A DNA stretch of 64,000 bases from Gnetum montanum (lineage: Eukaryota > Streptophyta > Gnetopsida > Gnetales > Gnetaceae). Below the pieces are notes generated by a model. That model made no database searches and was not told where the DNA came from. It was given only the letters and a program-made list of their open reading frames with translations. The stretch's first letter is position 1. Each line of letters starts with the position of its first letter. The stretch is from contig MNCI01034697.1 in NCBI GenBank assembly GCA_015680685.1, forward strand, positions 1,654,851 to 1,718,850, written 5' to 3'. This document shows, in pieces, positions 1 through 11,853 of the stretch. Made by a program: the position numbers and the translations under genes.

Positions 1-1278
1 TTTTTGTAAGTAATCTCATCTACGAATAAAACACTCATGTGGATCATTGGTTGAGATGTGTTTTATGTTATTAAGTCATGAGTGATCAATTATTTGAAAC
101 AGTGAGCCCACTCCATCCACTCATCCACCCTATAAATAAGAGGTTCTGTTCGTGGGTACAGTGATATTCTTGAAATTTCTAAAACTTAAAATTAATTTTG
201 TGTTCATTGTACCTAGAATGAAGAAGGATGGACCAAGAGGGAATGATTAGGGTGTGACATCAAGGGAACTTGTGGATTCTCTTTGGTGTCATCTGTGGGA
301 GTTATCATGCAATATGGTTGTACTAAGATCCTTGTAGATCTAATGAAAAATGGGAGTAAGTGTAATCAAAAGGGTACTTAAAAATCAAACACTGTTCTAG
401 GGGGTCCCACTGGAAAGACATGCACCCATGCCTGAAGGTTGGCGGCTTCTCTAGATTCAGTAAAGTGAAAAAAAAAAGAAGAAAGAAAGAGAAAAGAAAA
501 AGGAAGTGCAATAAAATAAAAATCACTCCTCCCTTGTACTAAACTTTGAGCGATCGTACGCCTTGTTGTTATGGTATTCTCATAGTTGTTCATCATGGGA
601 TGACACAATGCGATGTCACTGTTTAGAGGAATGGACTTGGTCTTGATCTTAGAATGACGGGTTAATGACACATTAATCATGCTTTACACGCAGGATTCAG
701 TGTGCCCTGTGACAATTACCTCATGTCCCGATCTCTACGATCCCTTTCTCTACTTCATCTCATCTCACTGTTCGTGTAATTGTAGCTCGTGTCCTATATA
801 ACATAAAAATTTCATCTCATTTCGGTGATATTTACATGTGTGTGTTTTGTGGAGTCAGTGTGGATTGCATTTAACCCTTCTAGTGCCCACAAACACTTTA
901 AGTGTGATTACACAAGGGCATAATAGGTTGAAACCTGCTTTGGGGAGGACCCACTTGTGTAATTTTGTTGTAATCTTCATTACTATCCTAGCTAGCACAC
1001 ACAATTTCTTGCCCTCAGCTTAGTTTTTCATAAATTTCTTTCCCATTTAGTAACCCTCAAAACCTTAACGTTCCAATGTACCATTACATTCCCTTTTCTT
1101 CATAACCGCCAAAGTTCTTAATTGTTGCATTCACATCTTTATCATTTAAAGTGCCTCTCGAATTCACATAATTACCCTTGAATACATTAATTCTTGTTAA
1201 TGTCCTCGTTTTACACCTTAATTTCAAGAAAAATCATTAAAAATTCAGTCTCTTTCAGGTGTCTCACTACAGTTTTGA
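1..1278 (+). other. Non-coding interior of element A1
   Basis: This stretch has no convincing reading frame; the short ORFs of 60-100 codons are not conserved as proteins. It aligns almost end to end with 35601-36874 of A2 and, more distantly, with the tail of element B around 42450-43320 (shared motif GGGGAGGACCCACT at about 940 and 43250). It contains a purine-rich patch at 463-512. It is the spacer between the last internal gene and the accessory gene; no function can be read from it. Confidence 0.7.
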
Positions 1279-1354
1279 CGAGATATCGCATCCCACGTGA
1301 TATCGCGTACGCGATGTATCGTACGTGATATCGCGTCCCCTGTTCCTATAAATA
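1279..1354 (+). promoter_or_regulatory. Internal LTR-like promoter of the accessory gene
   Basis: A cluster of palindromic GATATCGCG/GTACGCGAT motifs is followed immediately by TATAAATA at 1347-1354. The same arrangement, palindromes then TATAAATA, forms the U3 promoter of the family-A LTRs (4620-4706). The block recurs at the equivalent place in A2 (36875-36966). It lies about 470 bases before the accessory ATG, with a candidate 5'-UTR intron in between. Promoter activity is inferred from layout only. Confidence 0.6.
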
Positions 1355-1604
1355 GGAACACCCGCCGCAGCACTTAGCTTCATTTGGCATTCACGCGGGG
1401 GGAATTTTTGAATTTTTTCTCTGTGACTTGCGCTTGAGTGACCCTTACTTTTTCAACTATATCTTGCGCGCTGGTACTCCGATTTGAATTCCGTTTGAAC
1501 ATGCTTGAACCCAGAGTGTTCAGTTTAGTCGTGGGGGAGAGACACTTGCCGAAAAGTGCCTAAATTTTTTGAAATTTAACCTCACCCAAAGGACAGCAAT
1601 CAGG

Positions 1605-1823
1605 GTAATTAATACTAACACTTAGCAAAATTGTGCCACCAATCATATAACCTTAAGCATACCGAGAGATTAGAATGACAACCCACCTTAGTCATAGGAC
1701 TCGTTATCATAATTTTTTGGGCACGATCACACATTATAACATACGATCTTTATTTAAGGCAAGTAGTAAGGTATAACTTGATTGCTTAAACAACCTTACT
1801 AATGATGGCCCGTGTGATTGCAG
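1605..1823 (+). other. Candidate 5'-UTR intron of the accessory gene
   Basis: GTAATT at 1605 could serve as donor and TTGCAG at 1818-1823 as acceptor, with the ATG directly after the acceptor. A TACTAAC string lies at about 1613, but close to the donor. The equivalent segment in A2 (37204-37422) has the same borders and exactly the same length, 219 bases, although the interior has drifted. No coding lies inside. Confidence 0.45.
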
Positions 1824-4428
1824 ATGGCCCCGAAATGCTCCCGACAGAAGAGTCTGACCCAAGGTGGAGCAAAACAACCTAGGAGAGGTCGAAGGCAAGT
1901 CCCTACCGAACAACATAATGAACAGGAGGTGCATTCATTCAGCATCCATCAAGATGAACCTCCTACCAGATGATCTGGGCAGGCAGAAGGAGGAGCTGCT
2001 ACGCCTGAACTGGGACAACAACTCACGTTGCCCTCAGAATGTGTTCAGGCTATCCACACGAAGTCCACAATCGCTTCAATGATTGTGGAACTCAACTTCA
2101 AATCTTTTGCAGAGTTCGCTCCTGAGGCTTTTAGGGATCACCTCAAAGGGTCTCCCTTATGGCCTATCCTCTCTGAACAAGGTGCCTGGTACTTAGGAGA
2201 AATGTACCTATTTTGGCACAATAAGGAGCAAGGCACCACGGTAAACATCGGTGGTGTGATAGTGGATTTTTCTACACAAGAAATTTTGGAAGTGTTAAAC
2301 CTTCCGAATTCAGGCCCCCATGTTGCTCGGTTATCCACCCGATCAGACTGCGAAAGGATTGGCTAGAAAAGGCTTATGGTAGAGATAAANTTTCGAAGAA
2401 TGGAAGACAGGGAAAATGATACTCCCTTTTCCTTGCCTTATCAGAAAACTGTGTCGTCGGGCAGGTATTCAAGGATATACAAATGACGTCCTCCGAAAGG
2501 CCCAAAATGCTTCTTACGCTAAATTATTAAAGGCGCCAGCTCCAAGAAAGAGCACTAGCGAAGAGTTGGGACCAGATGAAGAAGATGAAGAGAAAATGAC
2601 CAGACCCCCTGCAACTCAACTTGCAGGACCTAGTCAACCTCCAGCCACAGGTCCCAGCCAACAACAAGAAGAAGGACTCGACACAGGCCAGGATCTATCG
2701 CCGCCGCAAGACTATAGATCGTCGATGAGCCATTTGAGGGCCATTGTTGAGACGGTCAGTTGGGGAAGTCGTGATGACACCAATCTCTTCCGTGTCATTG
2801 ATGATGCCAGCCAGCCTACAATTTCAGTCGATCGCACAAGGGGTGAGTTGTCACTGCAGACAGGAGGAGGGGAAAGCAGATGGTCACAACAGATATCTAG
2901 GAACGCGGCGTCTTTTCAAGTGTAGTTAGAGACTGGTGAAGGGACCACTGTGGTGGTCATGCAACACCAGAATGCCATAGGAGCAGCTGAAGTGATCACT
3001 GACCACATCAAAGAGTCTTTTAATGTACCTGTTGTGCCACCGACAAATCTTTCAGGAGCACAGGATGCTCAAACTATTTTCGGAACCTCAATGACTCCTG
3101 CTGAACATGAGGATGTATTGGATAGATTGCTTCAAATAGGGCAAGTTTTAACATCCCTGTTTGACATCCCTTAGGATGTAACCGCAATTCAGTCAGACCT
3201 CATTTCGACAAAGGGGAAACTGGTCATATCCAAAGTAAGGGCTGAGCATGCTGAGGCTGAGGTGTAGAAATTACAAGAGCAGCTCATCGTCTTACAAGCA
3301 GCACAGCGGGATCCCTTGTGATTGGTTCCCATAGACCAGTTAGATAATTTTAAAATCGAGCAACTAACCAGACTAATTGCAGAAAATAAGAAGGTGGCAG
3401 AAGAAAAGGAGATGGCCACTTGGGATGCCTCCGCAGCAAAGGTGCAAACTCATGCACATCTTAAGGCACTCAAGGCCTTGCAAGAAGAGAATAAGCAGCT
3501 GGTTGCAGATAACCTTTGGTTGACTTCTATGGAGAAGCAAAAGAATGTTCTAGATGTGCACTTTCATCGGCTATGAGAATAATTCATCCGAGTCAACCAA
3601 GATGTAAGCCGTTTAGCCAGAGAAAATCGAACCCTCTCAATGGAGGAGGTACGCACTATTCGACAGAAATCAGCCATCGAGATTAGTGCATGGCAGAATG
3701 AGGCTAAACGACATGAGAAGCTGAAGGAGCATTTCCGTAATCAGATGGGGATGTACAAACAGATCCTGGAGAAGGAGATCCATATGGCCAAAGCTCAAAT
3801 AAATAGCATCAGTGCCCAGCAAACTAATTGGGGGGCCATTGTGGACACTTATGCCTATGCCCACCAAGCGAAAATTAAGAACCAGGACCTGCAGATCCAA
3901 GACTTACCTGAATACATGGAGTTGGCAAACCTTCGATATGCCAACCTGGCCATGTTAATAACAGGATGCCCGAGGTTAGAGTTCGAGCAGCAGGTAGCTT
4001 CCACCCATATTAAATATGAAGCAGAATTTGTAGAACCAAAGAAGTTGGCTAAAAAATTAGATGTTGCAAATTTTGAACTTGCGGTGGTAAAAGAAAGCTA
4101 CCAAGGACAGAAAGATGTGGCAACCGACTTGGCTCGATGGCTAACAAAACTTCATGAATACAAAGATAGAGCTAGAGCCTACGAAGAGGAACGACGGGTG
4201 TTCACGGCATGGTACGTCAAAGCCAATCAGATGTTCCCTCAACTACCCTGTCCGTGGGAAGTGCCGACTCCATCAAACATCGGAGCATCAGCATGGACGA
4301 CACAAGACCCTCGAACTGAAGAGGAGAAGCTCCAGGCTATTCTTCAGCGTCATCAACCTTCAAAGCTCGGAGCACGTGACAAAGGGAAAGCACCCATGGA
4401 GGAGCCACCACCACCAGGAACTACATGA
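1824..4428 (+). pseudogene. Accessory gene: transposon-protein-like head plus coiled-coil tail
   Basis: The frame opens with ATG at 1824 right after a splice-like CAG; the N-terminus is basic (M-A-P-K, then an arginine-rich KQPRRGRRQ). The head (about 2088-2370) has the pattern GGVIVDFSTQEILEVLNLP, resembling the plant transposon-protein family I recall as PF20167. From about 3180 to 4200 the protein is heptad-rich, charged coiled coil, ending in a proline-rich PMEEPPPPGTT. In-frame stops occur at 1962 (TGA), 2923, 3172, 3265 (TAG), 3319 and 3574 (TGA); no frameshift apart from the N-marked gap at 2390. It sits after the internal genes and before the 3' LTR, the env position of Athila elements, but no signal peptide or membrane segment is visible. 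Function unknown. Confidence 0.7.
2390..2390. other. Ambiguous base N at an apparent deletion or assembly join
   Basis: The only N in the window. A2 has about 175-185 extra bases here (roughly 37999-38174) coding for part of the head domain, and the reading frame changes across the N. Either a true deletion or a collapsed assembly gap. Confidence 0.9.
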
Positions 4429-4599
4429 GTTCCACATTTTTGTAGTTGTAGTATTTTTTCTCTGTGTTGTGTCTTCCCACACTGCGGCATTAGTCCATTT
4501 CTTTTTCTAGTTAATAATCCCATACCTATCCACTGTGTAATCACTAAAGCTTGTTCTCCTTGTAACTCGAGGCCGAGTTTTTATTCAGTCGTGGGGGTA
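4429..4599 (+). other. Accessory 3' UTR and polypurine tract of A1
   Basis: Non-coding stretch from the accessory stop to the LTR. The last bases, CAGTCGTGGGGGTA at 4586-4599, form the G-rich polypurine tract that should prime plus-strand synthesis. The same tail, with ACTCGAGGCCGAG-like text, precedes the 3' LTRs of A2 and B. Confidence 0.65.
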
Positions 4600-4850
4600 T
4601 GATGAGATGCGGTTTGCACAGGCCGCGATATCGTGTACGCAATATCGTGTCCTTCCCTACGATATCGCATACGCGATATCATAGTCCACCGCCATGTCTA
4701 TAAATAAGAGGCGACTCTCCCTTGTTTGGGAATCCCAATTTTAGAGTAGCGAAGCTCTGGCAGTTTGATCTCTCCAGAGTTAGAATTTTTCCCGTGTTTG
4801 CTTGCAGTGTGGTGAATGTAATTGTATGGTGTCTTTATTCGAGTGTGCTG
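4600..4850 (+). repeat. A1 3' LTR, left part (U3)
   Basis: Begins TGATGAGATGC after the polypurine tract. It holds the palindromic GATATCG cluster (4628-4680), TATAAATA at 4699-4706 and the beginning of R up to GAGTGTGC. The text then stops and the Tat1 LTR begins. Comparison with 40590-40630 shows where the uninterrupted LTR would continue. Confidence 0.9.
4846..4850. repeat. Target-site duplication of Tat1 (left copy)
   Basis: TGCTG here and TGTCG at 22513-22517 flank the element. They differ at two positions, but uninterrupted family-A LTRs read GTGTGYCATACTTGG at this spot, so one 5-bp duplication that has since mutated fits. Confidence 0.5.
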
Positions 4851-6444
4851 TGTAACGATGGAAAACGGCGGCAGCTGGAAAATACCAAACAAAATTCCGC
4901 GTACACAGTTTTAACCACGGATCCGTGCGAGGGCTATGCTAGAGAAACGAATCCGCGGCGCCTTGAACGGTCTTGTCGATCAGACAGGGACTTAATAATC
5001 AGTAAAACGATGGAGATTATGAATAACTCGTGGGTTGATTTGATTTGATGAGTCGCAAAATGGGGGGAAACAACGTAGATGAATGTAACGATGCTAACGT
5101 TAACATGATAAGAAGAGGCAGACACGAGAGAAACGCATGGTTTCAAGATCTACGCTTTGACTTGAAGAATAAATGTTTTGTATATCACGTTACAATGGGG
5201 AGACCCCAATTACTTGATGTGAAGCAAGCACAGAACAACAAGAAAACTGTCCAAGTAGAAGTACAGAATTAATTCTGATCTACCTCGTAGGCCAAGGATG
5301 GGATGCAAGGAAGGTCAAGTTCTGACATCTACCGATCAACTGTTTCTGATCGATGGAGCCTGCAAACCGTGCAAGATGAGCTCGCGATCTTTGATCTTTT
5401 CCTTTTGCTTTGGGTAGTCTCTGCTCGGGAGTGTCAATGATCACCGATGGAGAAAGTCGTGTCTTCACCAACGAACCGATCGCTCTTGCTGCCAATGCTC
5501 CAGTGAGATGTGTTGTGTCTCTACTTTTCTGTTTGTCTCTACTCGGAAATGCTAAGTGCTATAATGCTCAGAAAAATGCTCTTGCCTCTTTGATTTGCCA
5601 ACCCCCCTTTGTATCTTTGTCAACTGGGGTATTTATAGGCTACGACGTCCTGTGGAAAAGGCGTAACCCTGATGACGTGTGTCCCGGACGTTTCGGGTAC
5701 TATGGAAAAGGCGCAACCCTAATGACCTGACCATTTTTGTGTCAAACTTTGTGACTACACATAATACACTTATTTGCGTATTGTTCGTGTAAAGAACAGA
5801 TGCGTGTCGGGCCTGTTTCAACTGTCTTTGGGTTATATTACGCTCATTCGCGCTGCGTTGCGTGCATGAGCGTAACATAACATGGAAACAATGGATTCAA
5901 ACTATTTTACGCTCGCTTACACAGCCGCGTGTAATGAAGCATAAATGATGTCTAGTTTGGCGGTACAATACGCTGTGATACGCTACGTTGCGTAATGTGC
6001 GTATGATGCGCAATCCGCACACCAAGAGAAAAGGGTTGATCTGTTGCACTTTCTTAGACTTTGCCTTTGACTATTTTGGAGCTCATTATGCTGCCGTGCG
6101 TAACAGAGCGTAAACCTGGCCTTGAACAAAAGACTTAGCAAAATATACGAGCAGTCGCATATTACGCTGCTCAAGCCTCTCCCCATGCCAAAGTGACTAG
6201 CCTTATGATGCCGGACTATGTTTAAACAGAATCACGCTAAGCGCCATTACGCTATGTTGCGTGATATAGCGTAGACAGAGAAAGCATAGAAAGGTTAGGA
6301 ATTTGCACAGGAAGTTGAAGACTTGATGCTATGCGCCTCTTGGTGTTGCTCTGTCTTATTCTCCCTTCTGGAATTCTGACATGCGTCCTTGCCTTAATTG
6401 CGAATCTTTGCCTGAGGCCGACTCGTAATTTTTACGGTGTTTTA
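4851..6444 (-). repeat. Tat1 3' LTR
   Basis: Aligns along its full length with 20920-22512. On the plus strand it begins TGTAAC and ends TTTTA where the partner has TTTCA, so on the minus strand its first dinucleotide TG has become TA. Between 5838 and 6265 it contains eight TTACGC or GCGTAA motifs, including an exact 10-bp inverted repeat (TTACGCTCAT at 5838, ATGAGCGTAA at 5866). Confidence 0.92.
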
Positions 6445-6465
6445 ATGGGCCCTCTTTGTTGACGG
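6445..6465 (-). other. Tat1 polypurine tract
   Basis: Read on the minus strand, AACAAAGAGGGCCCAT directly precedes the 3' LTR. Position and purine content fit a polypurine tract, though three C residues interrupt it. Confidence 0.5.
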
Positions 6466-7535
6466 CTAGAGGGCTTGCCCGAAAGATGTTGACAAAGAAT
6501 ATGAAACACCAGATTGGTAGAAGCAAGAATAACGTCCATCCATGGCTACTCAAGCATTTCCCTGTCAACATGGAAGAGCAAAGCTGGAGGGAATGGGAGA
6601 TAGAACGATAGAATAGGAAACAGGTTTGGGGAAGACTCAACAGGAATGCTTTCAGATGAGCATGGCACATCAGTCTGAGATTTCTCTGTTACGGGTTATA
6701 GCAGGAATGCTTGCGAAAGGAGCACGACGTGTCACTTCTGCGATATCTCTGCTATGACACGTAATTGCGTTACACCAGTTTATGGGGTTTGATTGCAATG
6801 CGAGTGTGGGACATGGGTGCTTGCGTATGTGGCTTGCGTATGCAGGAAGTAGATGGTAGGGATGAAGCGAAGTAAGAGCCTAGGGTAGGATGATAAGGGG
6901 AAGAGGCATGCACTTCTAAATGGACAAGCTAACTAGAGCAGCCATTTCAAAATGCTGTTCGTACTCCACCGCACAGGTGAATTCACCTTTGAACGACATC
7001 TTCGGACCGAGAAACCTGTAACCAAAGAAGAAAACATAGGATGCCATTGCTCATCCGGACAACAGGCGAGGTTTTTGAAACAAGTGCCGATAGAGGCGAG
7101 ATGAAGTGACTGGGCCATGAAGGGGAAAATGTAGCACGATGCCAGAATCTTCACCCTTGACACTCGGCCCAGCATATCGCCGCCAAAGATCATCAGACTC
7201 GGCACACCTGACTGGTTATGTAAAGAACCAGCCAGATGAATCTGTGAAGCCGAGGCCTGATAGCGATGAGGAGTGGAGATTCCCAAAGTTGCAATTGATG
7301 GGAGTGCCTTTGGGGCTCCGAGCGGCGTAACTAACCTCCCAGAGGTACCACCACTGGAATGGGCATGGTGACGGTATCTCCGAGGGGTCAGTAGTATGCC
7401 TCTTGGCACCTTCGAGGAATCAGTAGGATGCCGGTGGGGTGGCGACGCTGAGATTGTCCCAGTATCCCACCTCGTTTGTCATGCAACTATACAGAGATGA
7501 TCACGCTCGCTTGATTTGCATGGTAGCCATCTGTA
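6466..7535 (-). other. Tat1 3' non-coding region
   Basis: About 1 kb between the post-integrase array and the polypurine tract. A 158-codon minus-strand frame (6933-7409) has no recognisable domain. GCGTA-type motifs seen in the LTR continue here (about 6760-6845). I see nothing else. Confidence 0.5.
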
Positions 7536-8095
7536 AGTCCCAGTTTTAAGTCCTAGTAGACTGTCATTGCTGGTTTTAAGTCTCAGCAGACCATGGTCCC
7601 AGTTTAAAGTCCGGGCAGACCGAGAAATGCTAGTTTTACGTCTTAGCGGACGGTGGCGTGTCTGATTTATGGTCTCAGTAGACCGTGCTGTGGATGTCAG
7701 TTTCGTGTCATGACCCAAGGACAAATCTATGCTGGTTTTACATCTCAGTAGACGGTTGCTTACCTTTGCCAGTTTCATGTCATGACGGACAGCCGATGCC
7801 AGTTTAGCATCGTGGTGGACGCGTGCAAAAGATGCCAGTTTTTCATCTTGGCAGACCTGTACATCACTGCCAGTTTTATGTCGTAGCGGATGGTTACAAC
7901 TTGTCAGTTTAGCGTCGTAGCGGACGGTCAGCACCAGTTTAGCGTCGTGGCGGACGCGTGCAAGGAATGCCAGTTTAACGTCATAGCGGACGTTGGTTGC
8001 TAGTTTAGCGTCGTAGCAGACGATGGTTGCTAGTTTAGCGTCGTAGCGGACGATGGTTGCCAGTTTAGCGTCGTAGCGGACGATTGTTGCCATAC
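7536..8095 (-). repeat. 30-bp tandem array after integrase
   Basis: Units of the form TTGCCAGTTTAGCGTCGTAGCGGACGA repeat with an exact 30-bp period at the right end (units at 7994, 8024, 8054) and become degenerate, with 30-60 bp spacing, toward 7536. It starts just after the integrase C-terminus. A long frame through it encodes only the repeat. Similar arrays beside the pol end are common in Tat-lineage elements. Confidence 0.85.
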
Positions 8096-8104
8096 CTGCT
8101 GTTG

Positions 8105-11100
8105 ACACCGTAGATGCTGCTAAATGTAATACCGCTTCAGATACACATGATTTACAGGATTTGGTACTTCATTGCTGTTGACGTCTACTAATTTGAATGC
8201 TTCGTTGTTGTACGTGTCAACCACCAAGAAAGGGCCCTCTCAGTTTGCAGAGAACTTGCCTACTGGTTCGCGCACGGCCTTGAGAACTAGATCTCCTTTC
8301 TTTATCAGGCGCTGCTGAAGGTTGTAACGATGCTTTTGTCTTTGTTTGTCTTGATACTTTTCAATCGTGTCAAGAGCCTACATTTGCTTCTCTTCTACTG
8401 AATCCAAATCCGCGATTCGAGACTTGGTGTGTTGAGCCTCATTTATAACCGTGGAGAGGACCATTCTCAGAGAAGGAATTTGCAACTCGAGAGGCAGCAC
8501 TACTTCAGACCCGTAAACTAGGCTGCAGGGCATACTACCGTAGCCGTCCTACATGTAGTACGATACGCCCATAGCACATAGAGGATCTATTCATGCCACC
8601 GTCTTTTGTTGCCGTCGAGCATTTTCTTGAGCAGATTGATGATCACTTTGTTCGTTGCTTCAGCTTGACCATTCACTTGTGGGTAATAGGGGGAGAAAAA
8701 AGATTGTCTAATGCCAAGGTTATCACAGAAGGATTTGGTTTCCATGCTACTAAACTGTGGCCCATTGTCTGTCACGATAGTCATTGGGAGACCAAATCTG
8801 GTTACTATATTGTCTAGGATAAAATGGCAAATCTGCTGAGATGTGATCTTCCATAGGGGAACAGCCTCTACCCACTTTGTGAAGTACTCAGTGGCGGTGA
8901 TTTTGAAGCTATGGCCTGCGGAAGATTTCGACGTGATGGAGCCTACGATGTCCAGTCCCCATCGTTGAAATGGCCATGTTATTGGCGTTGTATGTAATTC
9001 TGTAGGTGACACATGTATGAGATTCGTGTGACGCTGACACATGTCACAAGTCTTAACCTTTGTCAGGAAATCCTTTTCCATGCGTGGCCAGTAGTATCCT
9101 AGGCGATGGATTTTTAAGGCCATAGCTCGTGGTGCTACGTGGTCGCCGCACAGTCCTTCGTGAACTTCACTGACTATATGCTGCGCTTGGTTTTTGTCAA
9201 CACAAGTAAGCAGCATGCCATCAAAAGAGTGTCTACAAAGAGTCCTGTCCCCGATGATGATGTATTGCCTAGCCCGTTTGCGGATCGCATCTTTCTGCGT
9301 GCATGTCAATTCAGACGGTAGCTCGCCCTGTAAAAGGTAAGTTTTAATGTTGTCGTACCATTCTGGCATGCTTTCCTTGAGGAGAGAAGATATTTGCACC
9401 ACCTGAATGATAGGATTTGTGCAGTCTATTATTAATGCGGGGCAGGTGTCAAATAGATGTGAAGGCACATTCAGAGCCAGGGTGGCCAGTGCGTCGGCCA
9501 GTGTGTTGTCAGTGCGTGGCACGTGTTGGGCATCGATGGTCGCAAATCATCTCAGAAGATCTTTAGCCTTATCGCAGTAGGGCTGCAAATGTATAGCCTT
9601 GCAAGCGTAGACTCCTGTGATCTGATTTATGATAAGCATCGAATCACCCCTAATCGCCAAGTGTCGAACATCAAGTTCACTGGTAATCAGTAATCCCCTG
9701 AGGAGCCCCTCGTATTCTGCCACGTTGTTCGTATAGGGGAAGGTCAAGCGATAAGCGTGTAAACACACATCCTTAGGTGATAACGTAATAACGGTGGCAG
9801 CACTACCACCTCTGGCAGTTGAAGCTCCGTTAAAATACAACGTCACCTTGGGGCCTATCAAGACAGGGCTTAAACTATATACATGTTCATCAGGGAACTC
9901 TAGTTCTATAGTCGCCTGATTGTTAATTGGTGACGTTATTAACTGGTCAGCTATTGCCTGGCCTTTCGTAGATGATTGGCCAATATAGTGCAGATCGAAT
10001 TCTGCCGTGATAGCCTTCCAGCAAGCTATTTTGCTACTCTCGTATAGGTTGTGCGTAATGGCCCTAAGAATGTTGTTTTTACAGATGATGTTGACCTTGC
10101 TAGGGAAAAGATAATGCCTACACTTTTTGAGCATAAAAACTAATGCTAGGAAATTATGCTCTACGTTGTTGTACCTCGTCTCGTACGCACATAGAGCATG
10201 ACTCAAGTAGTAGATGGGCACTTCCGACCCATCATCCCTCCTTTGAAAAAGTAATGCTACTAACGCTATGTCTGAAGTTGCGAGGTAAATGTAAAATGGT
10301 AAATTCCTTTGTGGTGGGAAAACCGTCGGTAAATGTTGCAATTCTTGTTTTAAGCTGTCAAATGCATGTTGGCAATCGTCGGTCCATTCGAAATTAACCC
10401 CCTTTTTCAGCAAGTGTTGCATAGGGTGTAGCTTGTTGGTTAATCTTGAGATGAACTGACGTATAAATTGTAAGCGTCGCTGTAACCCGCGTAATTGCTT
10501 GAGGTCTGTAGGAGGCATTAACTCGACAATGGCTTTGACCTTATCAGGGTCAACTCGTATGCCGGTTTTCGACACCACAAACCCCAGCATGCGCCCGGTT
10601 TTAACTCAGAATACGCACTTCTTTGGGTTAAGGCGGAGCTCGTATTTGGAGCATCTTTTAAGGACTAACTCCAGGTCTCCTGAATGATCCTTAGACTTTA
10701 AAGACTTAACAGCTATATCGTCTACGTAATCATTCAGTCTTCCTAAGAGGTAATCGCTAAAGATGTATGTCATGGCTCGCTAATACGTTGCTCCGGCGTT
10801 CTTTAGACCAAAAGGCATCATGGTATAACAAAAAGTGCCCCAGGGCGTCATGAACGTCGTTGTCAATTGATGTTCTAGGTTTAAGCGGATCTGATTATAG
10901 CCCGAAAAGCCATCCATGAAGGACAGAAGCGCATGTCCAGCTGTCGTATCGACTAGTTGATCGATACTCGGAAGTGGGAAGTTATCTTTGATTGTAGCCT
11001 TATTTAAATCCCGGAAGTCTATGCAGATGCGTATGCTTCCGGTCTTTTTTGGGACGACTACAATGTTAGATACCCAATCCGAGTAATCAACTGCACGGAT

Positions 11101-11598
11101 GAAACCAGCCTAATATAATTTGGTGATTTCATCACGCACAGCTAGAGCGATCTCTGGCTTGATTTTGCGTGCCTTTTGTCTAACTGTTTTAATTTGCGGA
11201 TCTAAGATGATGTTATGCTGGATTAGCCTGGGATCTAGTCTAGGCATATCCTCATATGACCATGCAAAGACGGTAATGTTGTCTTGCAGGACCTACTTTA
11301 TTGAATCATGCATTTTCTAGTCTAACAAATAATTGAATTTAAGCATTTTGGCTTCACCCCTATGTGTAACGATAGAAACCTCAGTGAGGGGGTCTTCGGT
11401 TATGTCCCTAGCCTCCAGGTCTAGCGTGCGTGTCGACTGTTCTGGCCATTCTGGGGACATTTTCGATGTGGCTATGGTTACGTCATCCAAAGGGGGGTTA
11501 ATGTCTACTAGCGTGGAGTCAAATTGCCTAACTACCTTCCCGTATGGGCCCGTCAAAGTTAGAGGTGTTGAAAATGTTGCATCCATTTGCCTTCTATC
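8105..11598 (-). pseudogene. pol: Tat1 pol: RT, RNase H, second RNase H, integrase
   Basis: One minus-strand frame runs from 11598 to 8587. In order: a pre-RT segment; RT with CIDFRDLNKA, SFMDGFSGYNQI and the active site YVDDI; gypsy RNase H; a second, archaeal-type RNase H starting LYFNGAST, whose expected catalytic Asp is Asn here; integrase with HEGLCGDH...CDMC zinc residues and D, D, E residues in WGLDIVG, VTDNGPQF and NGQAEATNK. In-frame stops are at 11317, about 11290 and 11110, in RT after ATY, at 10591, 9544 and 8584. A frameshift near 8545 separates the integrase C-terminus. The dual RNase H assigns it to Tat. Not functional as read. Confidence 0.9.
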
Positions 11599-11729
11599 CT
11601 GTAAAACCGTAAAGTGTGTAAATGATTAGGAAGAAGCATGACGTGATGTTGTCAAACATGGAAAGCTAACAGAATTTTGAATATTGTAAACAGACTGTAA
11701 TCAATGCTACCCAATTACGAGGCGATAAG

Positions 11730-11757
11730 ATGTGGTAGTTTAACGTCATTTCGGACA
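11730..11757 (-). repeat. Isolated unit of the 30-bp array
   Basis: Resembles the units at 7536-8095 (GTAGTTTAACGTCATTTCGGAC against CCAGTTTAACGTCATAGCGGAC) but stands alone 3.6 kb away, on the other side of the RT-integrase gene. Confidence 0.6.
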
Positions 11758-11853
11758 GTGACACATGCTATATCAGCCACAGTAATATCTTGATTTTCGA
11801 GTTCCGTTTTAGGAAAGTCCCGCTGAAATCGGATATCAAGCCGGTGATCCTTG

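Noticed and set aside
1824-4428. Accessory gene as a retroviral-type envelope
   Set aside because: Position fits, but no signal peptide or transmembrane segment is visible and the tail is a long soluble coiled coil.
7536-8095. CRISPR-like regular repeats
   Set aside because: Units are contiguous or degenerate tandem repeats without unique spacers, in a plant retrotransposon.
7479-8108. A 209-codon minus-strand frame with repeated YDAKLATIVR
   Set aside because: It is the translation of the 30-bp tandem array, whose period is a multiple of three; no start or domain supports a protein.
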